This document shows, piece after piece, positions 30,726 through 41,809 of a stretch of DNA of 64,000 bases (position 1 is the first letter of the stretch; each line of letters begins with the position of its first letter). Location: contig NC_056743.1 in NCBI RefSeq assembly GCF_019279795.1, forward strand, positions 869,642,364-869,706,363. The letters are read 5' to 3'. The DNA comes from Protopterus annectens (lineage: Eukaryota; Chordata; Ceratodontiformes; Protopteridae). The translations under genes were made by a program, and so were the position numbers. The notes beneath the pieces were generated by a model. That model saw only the letters and a list, made by a program, of their open reading frames with translations. It was not told the DNA's origin and ran no database searches.

Positions 30726-31137
30726 GATGCCATTTCGATCAAACCAGTGTTAAAACTAAGACAAGCTAAATTATGATTAACTGGTTAGATTCATTATTAA
30801 CTTTTTGTTTGTATTTGATATTTTATTAAAACATTTTATACAAAAAAATTTTTATAAGTACACTTATACACTTATTAGTACATATAGTTTAAACAATTTT
30901 TATATTTATATGATATATTCAGTCTTTATTTTATTATAGTATAAATATTTATTTACTTATTTATGTATTACCCTATACAGCAATACTTTGCATCATTATA
31001 AAGCATACTCCTTTAAAGTAATGATTTTACTTGTGAATTAATTATTCAATCAATGTGGGAACCAATGGGGAGATACAAGTCTTATTTGAATCAACTATTT
31101 AAACTGTCTAAACTGTTTCCAATTGGTTTTGCTTTAT

Positions 31138-31162
31138 CTGATGAAGTTTTTTACGAAAACGC
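31138..31162 (+). ncRNA. Candidate hammerhead-ribozyme core near PLE-1 3' end
   Basis: CTGATGAAGTTTTTTACGAAA matches the hammerhead core order CUGANGA, stem II, GAAA. The stem II is very weak (GU against AC with a bulged A). Hammerhead motifs are known in Penelope-like elements. A similar string occurs in PLE-2. No full three-stem fold was established. Confidence 0.3.
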
Positions 31163-31335
31163 ATTTGTTTCTTTTAAAGCGTTAATGTACTAGTGTATGT
31201 GTTCACGTGGAGTTATTAAACTCATTTTATTCATTCTACTTGGATTACTTCATTTATTGGATACGTTCCTCCATTGGGGGCTCCCAGCGTTTTTTCTGGT
31301 CTTGGTTTTGGTTTTATTGCTGGCATCTCTACAGA

Positions 31336-31367
31336 TTGCTGTTGGGGTCTTCTCATTTGGCAAGGGA
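31336..31367 (+). repeat. Target-site duplication of PLE-1, right copy
   Basis: Identical to 30009-30040 over all 32 bases. Confidence 0.85.
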
Positions 31368-32035
31368 GAGCCACTCTTGTCCATCCTGGAAGAAGGATCA
31401 GGAAAGTCTTCCCAGTTTTGTGAGAATGTTGTGCCCATCCCTGGTGAAGATGTCTCTGCCATTAATCAAACTGTTAGTCCCAGTTTTCTTGTCAAAAAGA
31501 AACAGAAAAGTAAGCATGTATGTACTCCTCAAATTTCCTTAGACAGTAATAGTTTTCTGGGTCTGGCTCAGGATTGATTTCGGGCTATTGACCTTTCTTG
31601 TAAAGTAGTCTCTGGTAAACGAAAGAGAGATACCTTCTTTCAAGATTCTGAGTCTGGACAGGAGGATGTAGGGACAGATACAGGGTTTTCTTCTCAGATT
31701 TCGGATTCCAGCTCAGAGGAGAGCTCACTCTCAATTTTCCTTTAGGGGGTTCTCTAGACTGTGACAGTGTTTTCAGTGGATGAACACTGACATTTCTCAG
31801 TCCCTCAGAAAATACTCGGAGCTGTTACAGAAGAAGTTTCCAAAACCTGCACGTATTCCTCCAGTTCTCTCAACTTTGGAGGGTTTATCTGTTACTGCCT
31901 GCAATTTTCCTGACAGTCAGATGGCTGCCGGTAAAAAGCCAGATGGGATGTATAAAGTTCATCAGTCTTACGTTTTTGTACACTCTTTCCAAACCTGATT
32001 CAGCAGCCATAGCATTAGTTAGTCCTTCGTCTGCT
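31336..32035 (+). pseudogene. DIRS-9 gag, remaining part
   Basis: Continues the gag after PLE-1: LEEGSGKSSQFCENVVPIPG and LVKKKQKSKHVCTPQISLD (31370-31575), an acidic Ser-rich segment (DSESGQEDVGTDTG), then in other frames KPARIPPVLSTLEGLSVTAC and GMYKVHQSYVFVHS. These match DIRS-8 in the same order. Stops lie at 31576 and 31745, with a frameshift near 31785. The capsid-like C-terminal half is deleted after 32000. Confidence 0.72.
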
Positions 32036-32039
32036 GAGA

Positions 32040-32345
32040 ACAAATAAATACTTAAATAAATGCATTCCTTGAATGTAAATAAGGAATGTGTTACACATCC
32101 GGTACAGCTGTCTCTGCCTGTACATAGATTACAGCTGCAGCGGCTAGGCTTTTCAGCTGTATTGCACTATGGCAAAGTGCCGCTGCAGCCATTTGGGTTT
32201 GGCGATGTAGCTCGCAGGGAATTGCCTTGCGGGCTACACGCTGGAACCCATATAACCCATATAGCTTAGGTTACTGCATCAGTGATCATTCAAATATCTA
32301 CTGTTATGGTAAGTTTACTTATACAACTGTACTTTTTGCTTACAC
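32040..32345 (+). repeat. Solo DIRS-like terminal sequence inside DIRS-9
   Basis: GGTTACTGCATCAGTGATCA and ACTGTTATGGTAAGTTTACTT resemble the right end of DIRS-9 (GGCTACTGAAGCAGTGACAA near 56470) and the ends of DIRS-3/6. Hairpin-forming stretches (GTAGCTCGCAGGG ... CCTTGCGGGCTAC) precede it. Probably a leftover end of another DIRS element. Confidence 0.5.
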
Positions 32346-32361
32346 AACTGTACTTTTTTCT

Positions 32362-32640
32362 CACATGAGTTACTTGGTAACTCTAGACCTAAAAGATGCT
32401 TACTGTGATATTCCTATAGACATAGACTTCAGGAAATTTGTAAGGTTTTCTGTTTCTGGGTCACATTATCAATTCTCTGCCGTATAATTTGATTTATCTA
32501 CAGCTCTTGGTTATTCACAAAATTCCTAGCCTGAGTCATAGCTTATTGAAGACTGAACGGCTTTGACATATTTCCTTATTTAAACAACTAGCTTATCTTT
32601 GCAGTGCCTTTATCGAAATATCAGGAGACATTAATGTAGG
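32362..32640 (+). pseudogene. DIRS-9 reverse transcriptase, palm
   Basis: Reads VTLDLKDAYCDIPI with the first catalytic Asp and GSHYQFSAV. After a frameshift it continues LFTKFLA with stops, and DIFPYLNN where DIRS-6 has IYPYLDDC: both catalytic Asp are Asn. The sequence stops at the DIRS-5 left end. Confidence 0.75.
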
Positions 32641-32800
32641 ATCTGATGTTGTCTTTTTTTGTTAGATTCAACCTTTGGATTGTCTGATCTGACTTTGGCA
32701 CCTTTTTCTAAAGCTGTGGATTTGAGGCTTTGACTCATTCCTGCCCTACATATAATTCCCTCCTGTCCACTAAAGTACCCCAAGATGTCATTTTGCACCT
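32640..32800 (+). repeat. DIRS-5 left inverted terminal repeat
   Basis: Pairs with 50600-50760 at the far end of the split element. It fixes the insertion point in the DIRS-9 RT. Confidence 0.8.
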
Positions 32801-33152
32801 GAGCTTTCAGACATGTATTTCGAGGCCTGTGCATTTTCACGAGTGAAAATCTTTTTCTTCATTGACAGTAGAATTTTCTACTCCCTAACCCTTTCTACAT
32901 TTAGAGTTATATTTATAGGTATGCTGTGTTGATTTTTGATATTGCTTAAGCAGTTATTAGAAAATAGTTAATAGCATTGTTAGTTTTTAGCCAGACTTAA
33001 GAGTTAAATATTTGTTTCTCTCTTTAGAAGTAGTTTTGAGATAAATAATTAAATAAGTAGATAAATACTTTTAGATAGTGAGTTTTCCAATATTTCTTAG
33101 AGTAAGTTTGCTCATAAATATTCCTGTTGTTGTTGTTGGCTTCTACCCTGAT

Positions 33153-33410
33153 GTCAGACAGACCCTAAGGTTTTAAGAAGTGCATTGCTTTTAGACATAA
33201 AATTCCACCTCAGGACCCACACTGTTTATACATTTATTGCTTTGTCTGTGTCCTGCAAATGGCAAATTGATTTGTGCTTCCTTTGGGACTAGGGCCATTC
33301 AAGGTCGCAAAGAAAATCTTGTCCTAAAAGGTTTGCTCCCCACTCAGACAGGATCTTCCTCTTCTCAACCTTCAACATGTAGTACTTCTAGACTAACAAA
33401 GACAAGGTAT
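33153..33410 (+). pseudogene. DIRS-5 gag N-terminus
   Basis: Starts ATGTCAGACAGACCC (MSDRP). In one frame it then reads KCIAFRHKIPPQDPHCLYIYC and GPFKVAKKILS, aligning with KCTECGHKLSLMDGHTRCVIC and NPRALRDRRSKLILAG of the DIRS-2 gag. Several Cys positions have been lost. It is cut by PLE-2 near 33410. Confidence 0.65.
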
Positions 33411-33488
33411 TAGACCCGATGGCACAATAAAGGCTTAATGGAAACAAGCACAGCAACTTAAAATTAGCGTAACAAACTTTATTTCCAT

Positions 33489-33512
33489 GCTTTCGTCTCA
33501 AGGCTTCCTCAG
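33489..33512 (-). ncRNA. Candidate hammerhead-like core in PLE-2 3' region
   Basis: On the minus strand CTGAGGAAGCCTTGAGACGA is followed by AAGC. It has the CUGANGA and GAAA elements with a short intervening arm, as at 31138 and 61787. It lies in the 3' region, near an AATAAA-like stretch. Confidence 0.3.
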
Positions 33513-33778
33513 AACACACTTCAGTGATACACACACCTTTTTATACTATCAAACAAGTAAAATTCTATCTTATAATTAAGCAATTGAATGATACAATTAA
33601 AACGCAGAATACAAAACACAGAATATAAAACAGCACTCAGTGCATTTGGTATAAAATCATTACATATACCCACTAATAAATATTACATATGTCCACTTAC
33701 TTTATGCACATTTAACCTTCTATTCCTTCAAAAAACACTTTAATAGATTCATTTAAACCTGTTTTTTTTTATCAGTCT

Positions 33779-34382
33779 TCAGTCTAATCTGCCACAAAAT
33801 TTCCTTTTGTTCCAAATAATTTCTAAAGTCACCCCCCCCCCCAATCCAACGTACCTAGCTCTGAGATAGAAAACAAAAACTTTTTTATATTTGGGGCATT
33901 CTAAAGTATGTTTAAAGAGGGCATTATTCAAATCCTTCGTCTTACTGCTATGTACATGCTCTCTCAATCATTCTAATAGTGTGAGTGGTCATACCAACAT
34001 AAAAAGCAGGACACCCACTACATACGCTAATATAAACTATCCCCCTAGTTTTACATATAAAATGTCCAGGTACATTTAGGGTATAGATTAAATGTTGTAA
34101 CGAAACAAAAAGTCCTTCAAGTATGAATCTACAAAAATTGCAGTTGCCACACTTAAACATTCCCATGGACTTATTCGTCTCCAAAACTCCAGGGATGTAC
34201 TTTGTGTGGTCATTCTGTAGTAAACTTTTCAAATTATGCCTATTTTTATAAACAAAGTACGATTTACTTCCTGCTACTTTGAATAATTCTGCATTTCCTT
34301 CCATAATTTTCCAGTTCTTTTCCACAATACTTCTTATTGCCAAACTGTCAGTTGTCATATCTAAGATGCAAACTGACCCCAT
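33779..34382 (-). pseudogene. PLE-2 linker and GIY-YIG endonuclease
   Basis: From 34382 downward: AIRSIVEKNWKIMEGNAELF, FKCGNCNFCRFILEG, then GIVYISVCSGCPAFYVGMTT, the GIY-YIG core. A frameshift near 33967 moves the frame to REHVHSSKTKDLNNALFKHT (catalytic-region Glu-His and a downstream Lys/Asp pattern). Homologous to PLE-1 over the whole length but clearly a different family. Confidence 0.85.
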
Positions 34383-34404
34383 CTTTTCATTAGACTGAAC
34401 CTTG

Positions 34405-35345
34405 TTACTTACGAAAGGAGAAACCTAAGTATGGGAGGGTACCGATTATACCTTTTATTCCATATGTCAATTCCTTAAGGTATCCTCCATCATATTCCCT
34501 ATTCTGAAATAATTCTGTAATGAATTCAAATTCCTTACGGACAATCTTATCATTACTGGTCATTCTACTACCCTGTATATATTGACCTTGGGGGATGTTC
34601 ATTTTAATAAACCCTGGATGATTACTTCTATTATGTAGGTAACTGTTGGTGAAAGTATTTTTCCTATGCACACTACTTTCAAATAATTTTATTTCCATAT
34701 CAAATTCAAGATGTACATCAAGAAAATTGACTTTACACCCGCAATCACCCAAAACAAACTTTAAAAAACTTGATTTTTGGGTTAGGACTTCCACAAGATG
34801 TTCAGCTTCTACATTGTTACCTTCGATTATAAAAAGTAAGTAATCTGTGAACCTTTTGTAATAACAGATATTAAAGGTGTCACTTAACTCATTCAACACA
34901 GTAGTTTACCACCACCCTATCACTATATTAAAATATGATGGGGCTGATGGAGACCCCATAGCGACCCCCTTATTTTAGTTATATTTGCCATTGAATAGAA
35001 AAAATTATTATGCAAAAGAATGTCAATGATATCACAACAAAAATTGATCTTGCTCTGACAAAAACCTGAATATTTGAACAAAACTTCCCTTACAAACCCC
35101 ACTCCTTCAATATCAGGAATAGATGTGAAAAGAGAAACTACATCCAGGGTAAACATGACATACCTATTTCAATCAAACACAAAACCTTCCATAACCTGCC
35201 TGAATTTATCTAAAAAAAAATGTCATGAATCTTTAACATGAGATTTCAGATTTTGTGCTAAGGGGTTCAAAATCAAATCTGTAACCAGGGAAATGCCTTT
35301 GGTAACAGAATTGGGGGAGGACACAACAGGCCTAAAAGGCAAATA
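34405..35345 (-). pseudogene. PLE-2 reverse transcriptase
   Basis: Read from 35345 to 34405 in three pieces: FRPVVSSPNSVTKGISLVTD; RYVMFTLDVVSLFTSIPDIE (the DxxSLYTSIP box that carries the first catalytic Asp); a stretch near 34950 with frameshifts; and YYKRFTDYLLFIIEGN, where family members have YxDD, followed by KVNFLDVHLEFD. The second Asp of the YxDD box reads Tyr. Stops and shifts occur near 34900 and 34920. Confidence 0.82.
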
Positions 35346-35359
35346 AGCCAGGAGAGAGA

Positions 35360-37446
35360 AAGACCTGAAGAGAAATTAGATTGTTTGGGTCCAGAACCTA
35401 AGACTTTGAGGAAGTCAGTTCCACTGGTTTTTCAGATCTGATCTCCCTTACCGTACCCAAGATTTTCCCCATGAGTCCTAGGCTTCATTCATTCACTCAC
35501 TTTATAAGAGAGAGTATACTCCAGGCCTTAGTTGGTGACATCATGCTCTAGGTGGACTTCGATGTAATGATGCTAAGATTCCTGAGGAGACCAATCAAAC
35601 TGTGGTTTCTCCTGTCACCATCCCCAGGACCCTCCAGGTAAGGGTCAAACTATCCCTCTACTTTTTTCTCTGATACCAGTCTACCTTTTGGATCTGGTCT
35701 CTATAGATCTGAAGACACTCCTCACCGTTAGTGACTTTAGTTGGCGGTGACAGTTTGAGGGACATCGGCTTTGTCAACATCCTTTATTCTCTTGACTCAG
35801 ATTCTGTTGGATCGAGACCCATCTTGGAACCAAAGCATCAGTGCCGATGTCCCAGTGGTGGAGATGACTCCAAAATTTTCAGATCTATCTTTCTCTCAGG
35901 GCTTCGGCCCTCATTAACTTGAGTCCAAGGACAGCTTTGGAGCCGACTCCATTTGGGGCCTGGATTGTTTCTCCATCTTTGGATAGGAGGGATGCTCCAC
36001 TAGGATTGCAATGTCCGCCTTCGGGGTTTTGAATAGGTTTTGGCTGTGCCAAGGAGGCATGTGCTACCCTCGAGCTTGGATATGTTCCAACTTTTAGTAT
36101 CCTGTGACTGACTCCACTCAGAGTGATAAGAACAGTCAGTAGCTTTAGGCCTAGAGAGTACTTGCCACTTGTATTCCCAGTCTGATTTGGACCGGTTTCC
36201 TGAGAGTCCCTCAAAACAAAGTCTTAGAAAATAGACTTGCAAATGGAAGCACCTAGACTTTTCTCCAGAGTTTATCACAGGTTCGCCAAGATCCCCTCTA
36301 AAAGATGTCACCTTTAGCGAATTCCTTAAAATTGATGAATCAGCGAGAGGGTTGGTCGACTAAAATTTCTTCACCAGAAGTATCTGTGTTCCTTGTGGTC
36401 TTTGGCACTGCCTCATCTCTGTCCTGGGTGGTACTGCCCACTAATGCCGTTATAGACCTTGTGGCGCAGCTGGCATGGAAGGACCCTAATGTAGTGCAAC
36501 TTATTCCCAAGAAACCAGATAGGATTTTGGTAGCTCCAAAAGATAGGAAGCAATACAGATAAGGTCCACCAGTAGATTGTCTGGTAATAGCAGCAGCCAT
36601 AAAAAAAGGCATTGTCCAAGGAGAGTTCTTGTGTTTATCTCCCTAACGAGGAGTCAGGGGCATTGAACAGGTATGGGAAATGGGCATATGCTTCAGCAAC
36701 CTTTGGACTTAGTAAGGTGAACTACCTTGCATGTATGACACATTTTCAGAGGGACGTGACCAAGGTGCTTACCAAGTCCCTTGTGGGTAACTTACCAGTG
36801 GGTGTTCAAAAGTCAGTGAACTCCCATTTGTCAACCTTGCAGTCTGTCTGATGTGGCCTTGCGCCTGCTTTCCAGTGCTGCTAATGGCACAGCCAGAGCA
36901 GCAGGCCCCAGCATTGCCATGCATCAGCCTGCCTGGATGCGTCTGTGCGATTTTGCAAAATACTTCAAGGCATCCTTCATTAACTCCCCATTTGATGGTG
37001 CCACTCTTTTCAAACCAAAAGTTAAAGAGATGCTTACTAGGAGTGAACAAGATGGTAAAACCTTATTTGCCATTATAATCCACTTCTCCACCCATCAGAA
37101 GACCTTTTTTTCTGAACTAAAGAGGCAGTAAGAAGATGTGGTTCAGAAAATTACAGGGTTATCACTAATACCTTCCTGGAGACAGGCTTCCCTGGGTAGA
37201 GGAGGAGGTAACTTGAATGAACGTCACACTGAAAGACCGCATAATCAGTGTTTTCGCAAACCCTATCAGCGCTCCCGAAGGATTACCTGATTGCCACACT
37301 TTGGAGACAGTGGAGGACACTTCTCTTTACATCCACAAGCCTGGCAGGATATTGTAACAGATTCCTGTGTGTTAGGGATAATCACTAGAGGCTATACCAT
37401 TTCCTTTTTTTATCCTGCAAAGAAAAAATGGAAGATTCTTGACATT
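35360..37446 (+). pseudogene. DIRS-5 gag remainder and RT N-terminus
   Basis: The first 1.2 kb is decayed Ser/Pro-rich gag. Then LNRYGKWAYASATFGLSKVN with CMTHFQRDVTKVLTKSL (36660-36800), and PAWMRLCDFAKYFKASFINS with RSEQDGKTLFAI (36920-37080), match the DIRS-4 gag. RT starts at GGHFSLHPQAWQDI (about 37320) and ends at SFFYPAKKKWKILDI, where LINE-3 intervenes (about 37446). Confidence 0.7.
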
Positions 37447-37559
37447 ATAGGTTCATAGGTATGTACTATGCTAATGACCCTGGAGCCTTTACAAGCCTAG
37501 CCCATAGGATTACCCTGGCATCTTGCCACCCGACCTTAGTTCCCAATGCCTCTGTCCAG

Positions 37560-39400
37560 TAGAGCCACTGGAGTGATCCCTAGGGTGAATTTTCTATTTC
37601 CCATCCACTCATCAACATTTTTCTTAAACAGGGCTGCTGAGGTGCTCTGTGTGACATGTGGGAAGTCTATTCCATAGCATGGGCAGTCTCTGGGTTATGA
37701 TCCTGTCTCTCCATCATGTTCTGTTGAGGTCTCTGGAGCGTGTGGTGCGGAGGGATTGGGATTTCTTTAGCTGTAGCCTTTCTAACAGAGCTGGGTCAGA
37801 CATGGCTTTTTAAGTCAAGCAGAGATCGCCTCTATGTAGGTGATATGAGGCAGAGAATAGTTAGAGTTTTTTGAAGACGTTTTCTTCCGTCATCTGTCCA
37901 TATAGGCAAGTGTTTAAGGCCTGGGATCCTCCCTGTGAGGTACTTTTGTGGCCTCTCCAGTTGTTGCAAGTATCTAGTGAGGTACATGCCAAATGGGGCA
38001 TTGTACTCGATGATTAGTCTAATGAGAGAAGAGTAGAGGGAGACAATGACCTCTTTCTTCCTGGATGCAGAGCCCTTAGTAATGAGATGTGCCACATAGA
38101 AGGACTTTCTGATCACAGTGGCAATGAGGTTGTCAAAAGAGAGGTTGCTGTCAACCTGTGTTCCCAGATTTCTTATAACGCCTTCTGTGTTCAGTGGACT
38201 ACCGTCGATGTGGTAATTCATGAGAACTAGGTTTTTGCCAAAGGGCATGGCGACACATTTTTTGGCATTGAGCTTAAGGCTATGGTTGACACTATTTGTT
38301 GGTCTCAGTGAAGCCTTGCTGTAGGAGGTCAACATCACTTGGGGAGTTAATAATAGCTCCCAACTTGCAATCGTCTGTGAACTTTGTCAGTCAGAGTCCC
38401 TTCGTGTTGGCCTGGACTTCAGAGAAGTAAATACCAAACAGGAGAGGACCCAGGACCGAGCTCTGTGGGACTCCGCTCGTGACTGGTCAGCAGTCTGACT
38501 TGGCGTCAGCTACTTTCACGCTGTGGGTTCTATCAGTTTGCAACCCACCTAGTGATATATGGGGTTGATGCCTAGCTTAGTGAGTTTTTCTATGATTCCT
38601 TAGTGGGGAATGGTATCACAGGCCTTGGCCAGATCAAGGTAGGCTGTATGAACCACCTTGTTTTCATCCACATCTCTGGTGACTGAATCAAAGACGTTGA
38701 CCAGGTTGAGCAGGCATGATCTACTCCTCACAAAACCAGACTGTGTGGGATCCAGAGTTTGGAGATGCCCTATATCCTTGTTTATTAGGTCCATGATGAT
38801 GTGTTCTATAGCTTTGTATATCCGACTCATCAGGCTAATGGGGCGATAGTTCCCAGGCTGTGTAGTTGCTCCTCCTTTGTGGAGAGGGATGACTGTAGCA
38901 GTGCGCCATTCCATTGGGCAAAGCCTGCTGTGAGGCTGGGATTGAACAGGGCACACAGGTGGGGTGCCAGTTCACTCTGTAGTTCATGTAGAACACAGCC
39001 AGGGATATTGTCAGGTCCCACAGAAGCTGTATTCTTGGCCTTGGACAGTGCTGTTTTAACCTGTGCAGCAGTAATACTGGGTGCCTGGCAATCTACTGGT
39101 ATTGTGATTGGTCCTTTGGGGTAGGGGGGTAAAGTTGGCACTGAATCTGTTGGCCAGTATATTGGCAATATCTGTTGGCTCGGTATAGGAGGTACCATTG
39201 TGCAATAGCTCAGAGCAAATGTGGGTATTGCTGTGGAGATTCTTTACATAACTATAGACGGCCTTGTGGTTGTCTTTACTATCTGCTGCAATTCTGTTTT
39301 CATAGCTAGCTTTAGAAGATTTGATGAGGGATCTCAACTTTTTGTTGAGGCTGATAAGGGAGTTTTTCCAGTCTTGGGGCTTCACCTTATTCTGCATCAG
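37560..39400 (-). pseudogene. LINE-3 reverse transcriptase
   Basis: Segments in order down the minus strand: SSKASYENRIAADSKDNHKAVYSYVKN; IPGCVLHELQSELAPHL; TVIPLHKGGATTQPGNYRPIS; LDPTQSGFVRSRSCLLNLVN; YLDLAKACDTIPH (first Asp); an FTDD box at about 38380 where LINE-2 has FADD; and SLKLNAKKCVAMPFGKN to the thumb SLIRLIIEYNAPFGMYLTRY. At least five frameshifts or stops. The most decayed stretch is 37560-37830. Confidence 0.85.
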
Positions 39401-39479
39401 TTTCCTCCTTCTGTTGTAGAGTTTGTTTATGGCAGGGGACCACTAAATTGGCTTCTTTTTTTTGGAGGAGAGTGTCTTG

Positions 39480-40442
39480 GTTCTACTGGGTATGGCAAGA
39501 TCCATGCATTTGTGTACGTGTTTGTACAGTGTATGATTCGGTAGTCATGCAGCTATTCTCCATTTGCATGGGTGCCGTGAAGTTAGCCACCTCTGTTTTT
39601 AGGAGCCCAAAGTTAGCTTTGGACAATTCTTTCATGGTGGTTACCTTTGCGGGGGGGTGTGGATTTCTAAGGTGATTGCAGTTGGATCTAACCAGGGAGG
39701 AGTTGACTATTGGTGTAGAGTAATGGTCGCCCATGTTAGTAATGGACCAGGTCAAAGATGTTGCTACCTCTAGTGGAGGTAAGAACGAGCTGGTCTAGGG
39801 CATTGGAATTAATGAATTCCAGGAAATGTTGGGCAAGTGTATTGGTACATGAGTAGTTTTCCTAGTTAATGTAGGGGTAGTTGAAGTCACCCAGTATGAG
39901 TGTGTTAGGTTGGACCCTAATATTCTCCAGGGTGCTTAGGAACATGGAGTGTGAGTATTGGGACATGGTTGGGAACCTATAGCAGGCTACGACCTGAATT
40001 GCTGTCTTACCCAATGTTAGCTGCACCTGAGGTATCTCTGATGCATTATTTTGGGCTACCAGTCTGGAGGTGTGTGCATCTTTTATGAATATGGAAACAC
40101 CACCGCCTTTGGAGCTTCAGTGCAAGTTCTGGGGCCGAAAGTGTGGAATGAGTTATAGCCTGGAAGTGCAGGGGTGCCTTCTGCTGCTTTGAACCAGGTC
40201 TTTGTTACAGCACAAATGTCGATGTTCTCCATTTTAAGGAGTGCTTCAAGCAAGTGCATTTTGAAATTTAGACTTCTAGCTTTGAGCATCATGACCCTCA
40301 GACTGCATTTGTTTGTAGCTATTACGGTGGTAATTTGATCTTTGGAACACCGCCTGAAAAAGTCACTATAGGGGTGGCAAGAGCCTTGGCTAGTATGCGG
40401 AAGCCCAGGGGTGACAGATGCAGGCCATCTCTGGCAAAGCAT
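39480..40442 (-). pseudogene. LINE-3 endonuclease domain
   Basis: Starts upstream with CQRWPASVTPGLPHTSQG and continues MMLKARSLNFKMHLLEALL, ICAVTKTWFKAAEGTP (the catalytic Glu of TETW is Lys) and PALPGYNSFHTF. A frameshift lies near 40090. LGDFNYP follows at about 39895, and then decayed LINE linker. The Glu-to-Lys change and frameshifts make it inactive. Confidence 0.82.
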
Positions 40443-40546
40443 TGAGGTCTGTCAATCATTTCATCCCAGGCAGACAGATACTGGAGCCCCTTAGAATGAC
40501 AAAAGAAACTTAGCCAATTGTTGAAATCAATTGTTTTCTGCTTGTA

Positions 40547-41280
40547 CTATGGTGTCATTCTGGGTGATGGTAGGAGGTTGCTCAGGGCTAGGGTCATACC
40601 TGCCTGGGCTACATAATCCGAGAGCTCCTCCATGTCTCTTTTCATGTAGTCCAAGGAGGTACATCTCAGGTCATTCACACCCACATGTAAAATGACAGAG
40701 TCATATTTGTACCTATTGTTGAGGGACCTGAGTGCGTGCATTATGTGGCAGATCCTGGCACCTGACAGGCAGCTGACAGTTACTTTCTCCTTATTCAGCC
40801 TAGTGAGTGGGACATCAGTGTGTCTCACTACTGAGTCACCTATGACTAGTGTGTTGGGCAGGCAGTTTTGCCTTAGGGGCTTTGGTTGAATGGCACACTG
40901 TTTAGGAGATTTATGTGTCTCGTGATTAGTGTGTTGTAGTGGTCAAGTGCGTTTCTGTCTTGCAGGTCTCCGTGAAGGTGGGTGTGTGGTTTGGGTTTTT
41001 ATGTGAAAGCAGTGCTGCTGTGTGTTCTGGAGGGCTATGTGTTCCATGTGGTGTGGTGCAAGTGTTGACCTTGTCCTCTCTACCAGCTATTCCGTTCTTG
41101 GCTGGAGAGTGCGTGGTTCCCAGTTTGCATATATAAATAAGTGCATCTGTCACAAGTCTGAGTTTTGGGAGGTAAGAGGAGAGGGTTGTCAGTGTACATG
41201 AGGCAGTTGCTACATTGCCTTAGGATGCCCAAGTTCACCAGGTTAATAGGAGAAAGCACAAGGAACTGACCTTTAAACAT
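40547..41280 (-). pseudogene. LINE-3 ORF1 with Cys-rich motif and SGNH-type esterase domain
   Basis: The N-terminus (41280-41080) reads LRQCSNCLMYTDNP and TQTCDRCTYLYMQ, two Cys-x2-Cys pairs that look zinc-binding. Downstream, in frame at about 40858, TLVIGDSVVRHTDVPL holds the GDS block of SGNH/GDSL esterases. GARICHIMHALRSL and ILHVGVNDLRC (the GxND block) follow, then EELSDYVAQAGM. CR1-group LINEs are known to have such an esterase in ORF1. The two halves are out of frame between 41080 and 40870. Confidence 0.8.
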
Positions 41281-41498
41281 GCCAGGAGGGATGGGTATTA
41301 ATAATAAGTACTGGAGCGGTTTCCTTGTGCAACGTTTAGTGCTGGTAGCATTTTTGTGTGCTACAATAATTGCTATAAGAAGTCTGATAAAGTGCTAGAC
41401 TAATAAGCTAGTAAAATCCAGGAGAGGAGAGAACTAGCAGGTCTAATGGAAACATTGAAGAGCAGACATTGGCACCCCTCAGAAGCTTATAAACAGAT

Positions 41499-41655
41499 AT
41501 TCTTCGTGTTTCACTGTTGCAGTCATTACATTTGGGTAATCTGCTGGCAGGTTGCCCTCAGTCGGCCTGAATTCCAAAGTCTTGGGTCCTGCGTTGGTTG
41601 CTGTCTCTTCTTCCATGACGTCAGGGGTATAAAACAAGCAGCCAACGTCATTTTC
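41499..41655 (+). repeat. DIRS-6 left inverted terminal repeat
   Basis: Complementary to 46895-47095, with blocks CCAAAGTCTTGGGTCCTG and TGCTGTCTC. It contains the promoter-like motifs described next. Confidence 0.88.
41616..41634 (+). promoter_or_regulatory. CRE plus TATA box in DIRS-6 ITR
   Basis: TGACGTCA at 41616-41623 is a perfect cAMP-response-element palindrome. TATAAAA follows at 41628-41634. The inverted copy in the right ITR (about 46918-46946) keeps both motifs in reverse, so each end could fire inward. Confidence 0.6.
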
Positions 41656-41809
41656 TGTAGTCTTTCTTGCCGCGCAGTGCCCGAAGCAAAAGCATTTCGC
41701 AAGTGCCGGTCGGCCGACTCCTGAAATATTCGAGTTTGAGTTTCAGAACCGAAGTCTTCACTAAAGCTAAGTACCCCATTGGGGAAACTTTTTTCTTGCT
41801 CCAATACCG

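Larger units (their letters stand above)
30041..31335 (+). mobile_element. PLE-1: 5'-truncated Penelope-like element
   Basis: Retains the linker after RT, a Cys-rich motif, the GIY-YIG endonuclease and a long AT-rich 3' region. It interrupts the DIRS-9 gag and is bounded by a perfect 32-bp duplication. The RT domain is absent because of 5' truncation at 30041. Confidence 0.85.
33415..35350 (-). mobile_element. PLE-2: 5'-truncated Penelope-like element, minus strand
   Basis: RT from the FRPVVSSPNSVTKG motif (about 35340) through DVVSLFTSIPD and the FTDYLLFI box, then the Cys-rich linker and GIY-YIG domain, and a 3' region to about 33415. It interrupts the DIRS-5 gag. No clear target duplication was found by eye. 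Confidence 0.85.

Noticed and set aside
31197-31335. Hydrophobic, membrane-like open segment (LILFILLGLLHLLDTFL)
   Set aside because: It is AT-rich 3' sequence of PLE-1 that happens to be open and joins the gag frame across the insertion boundary.
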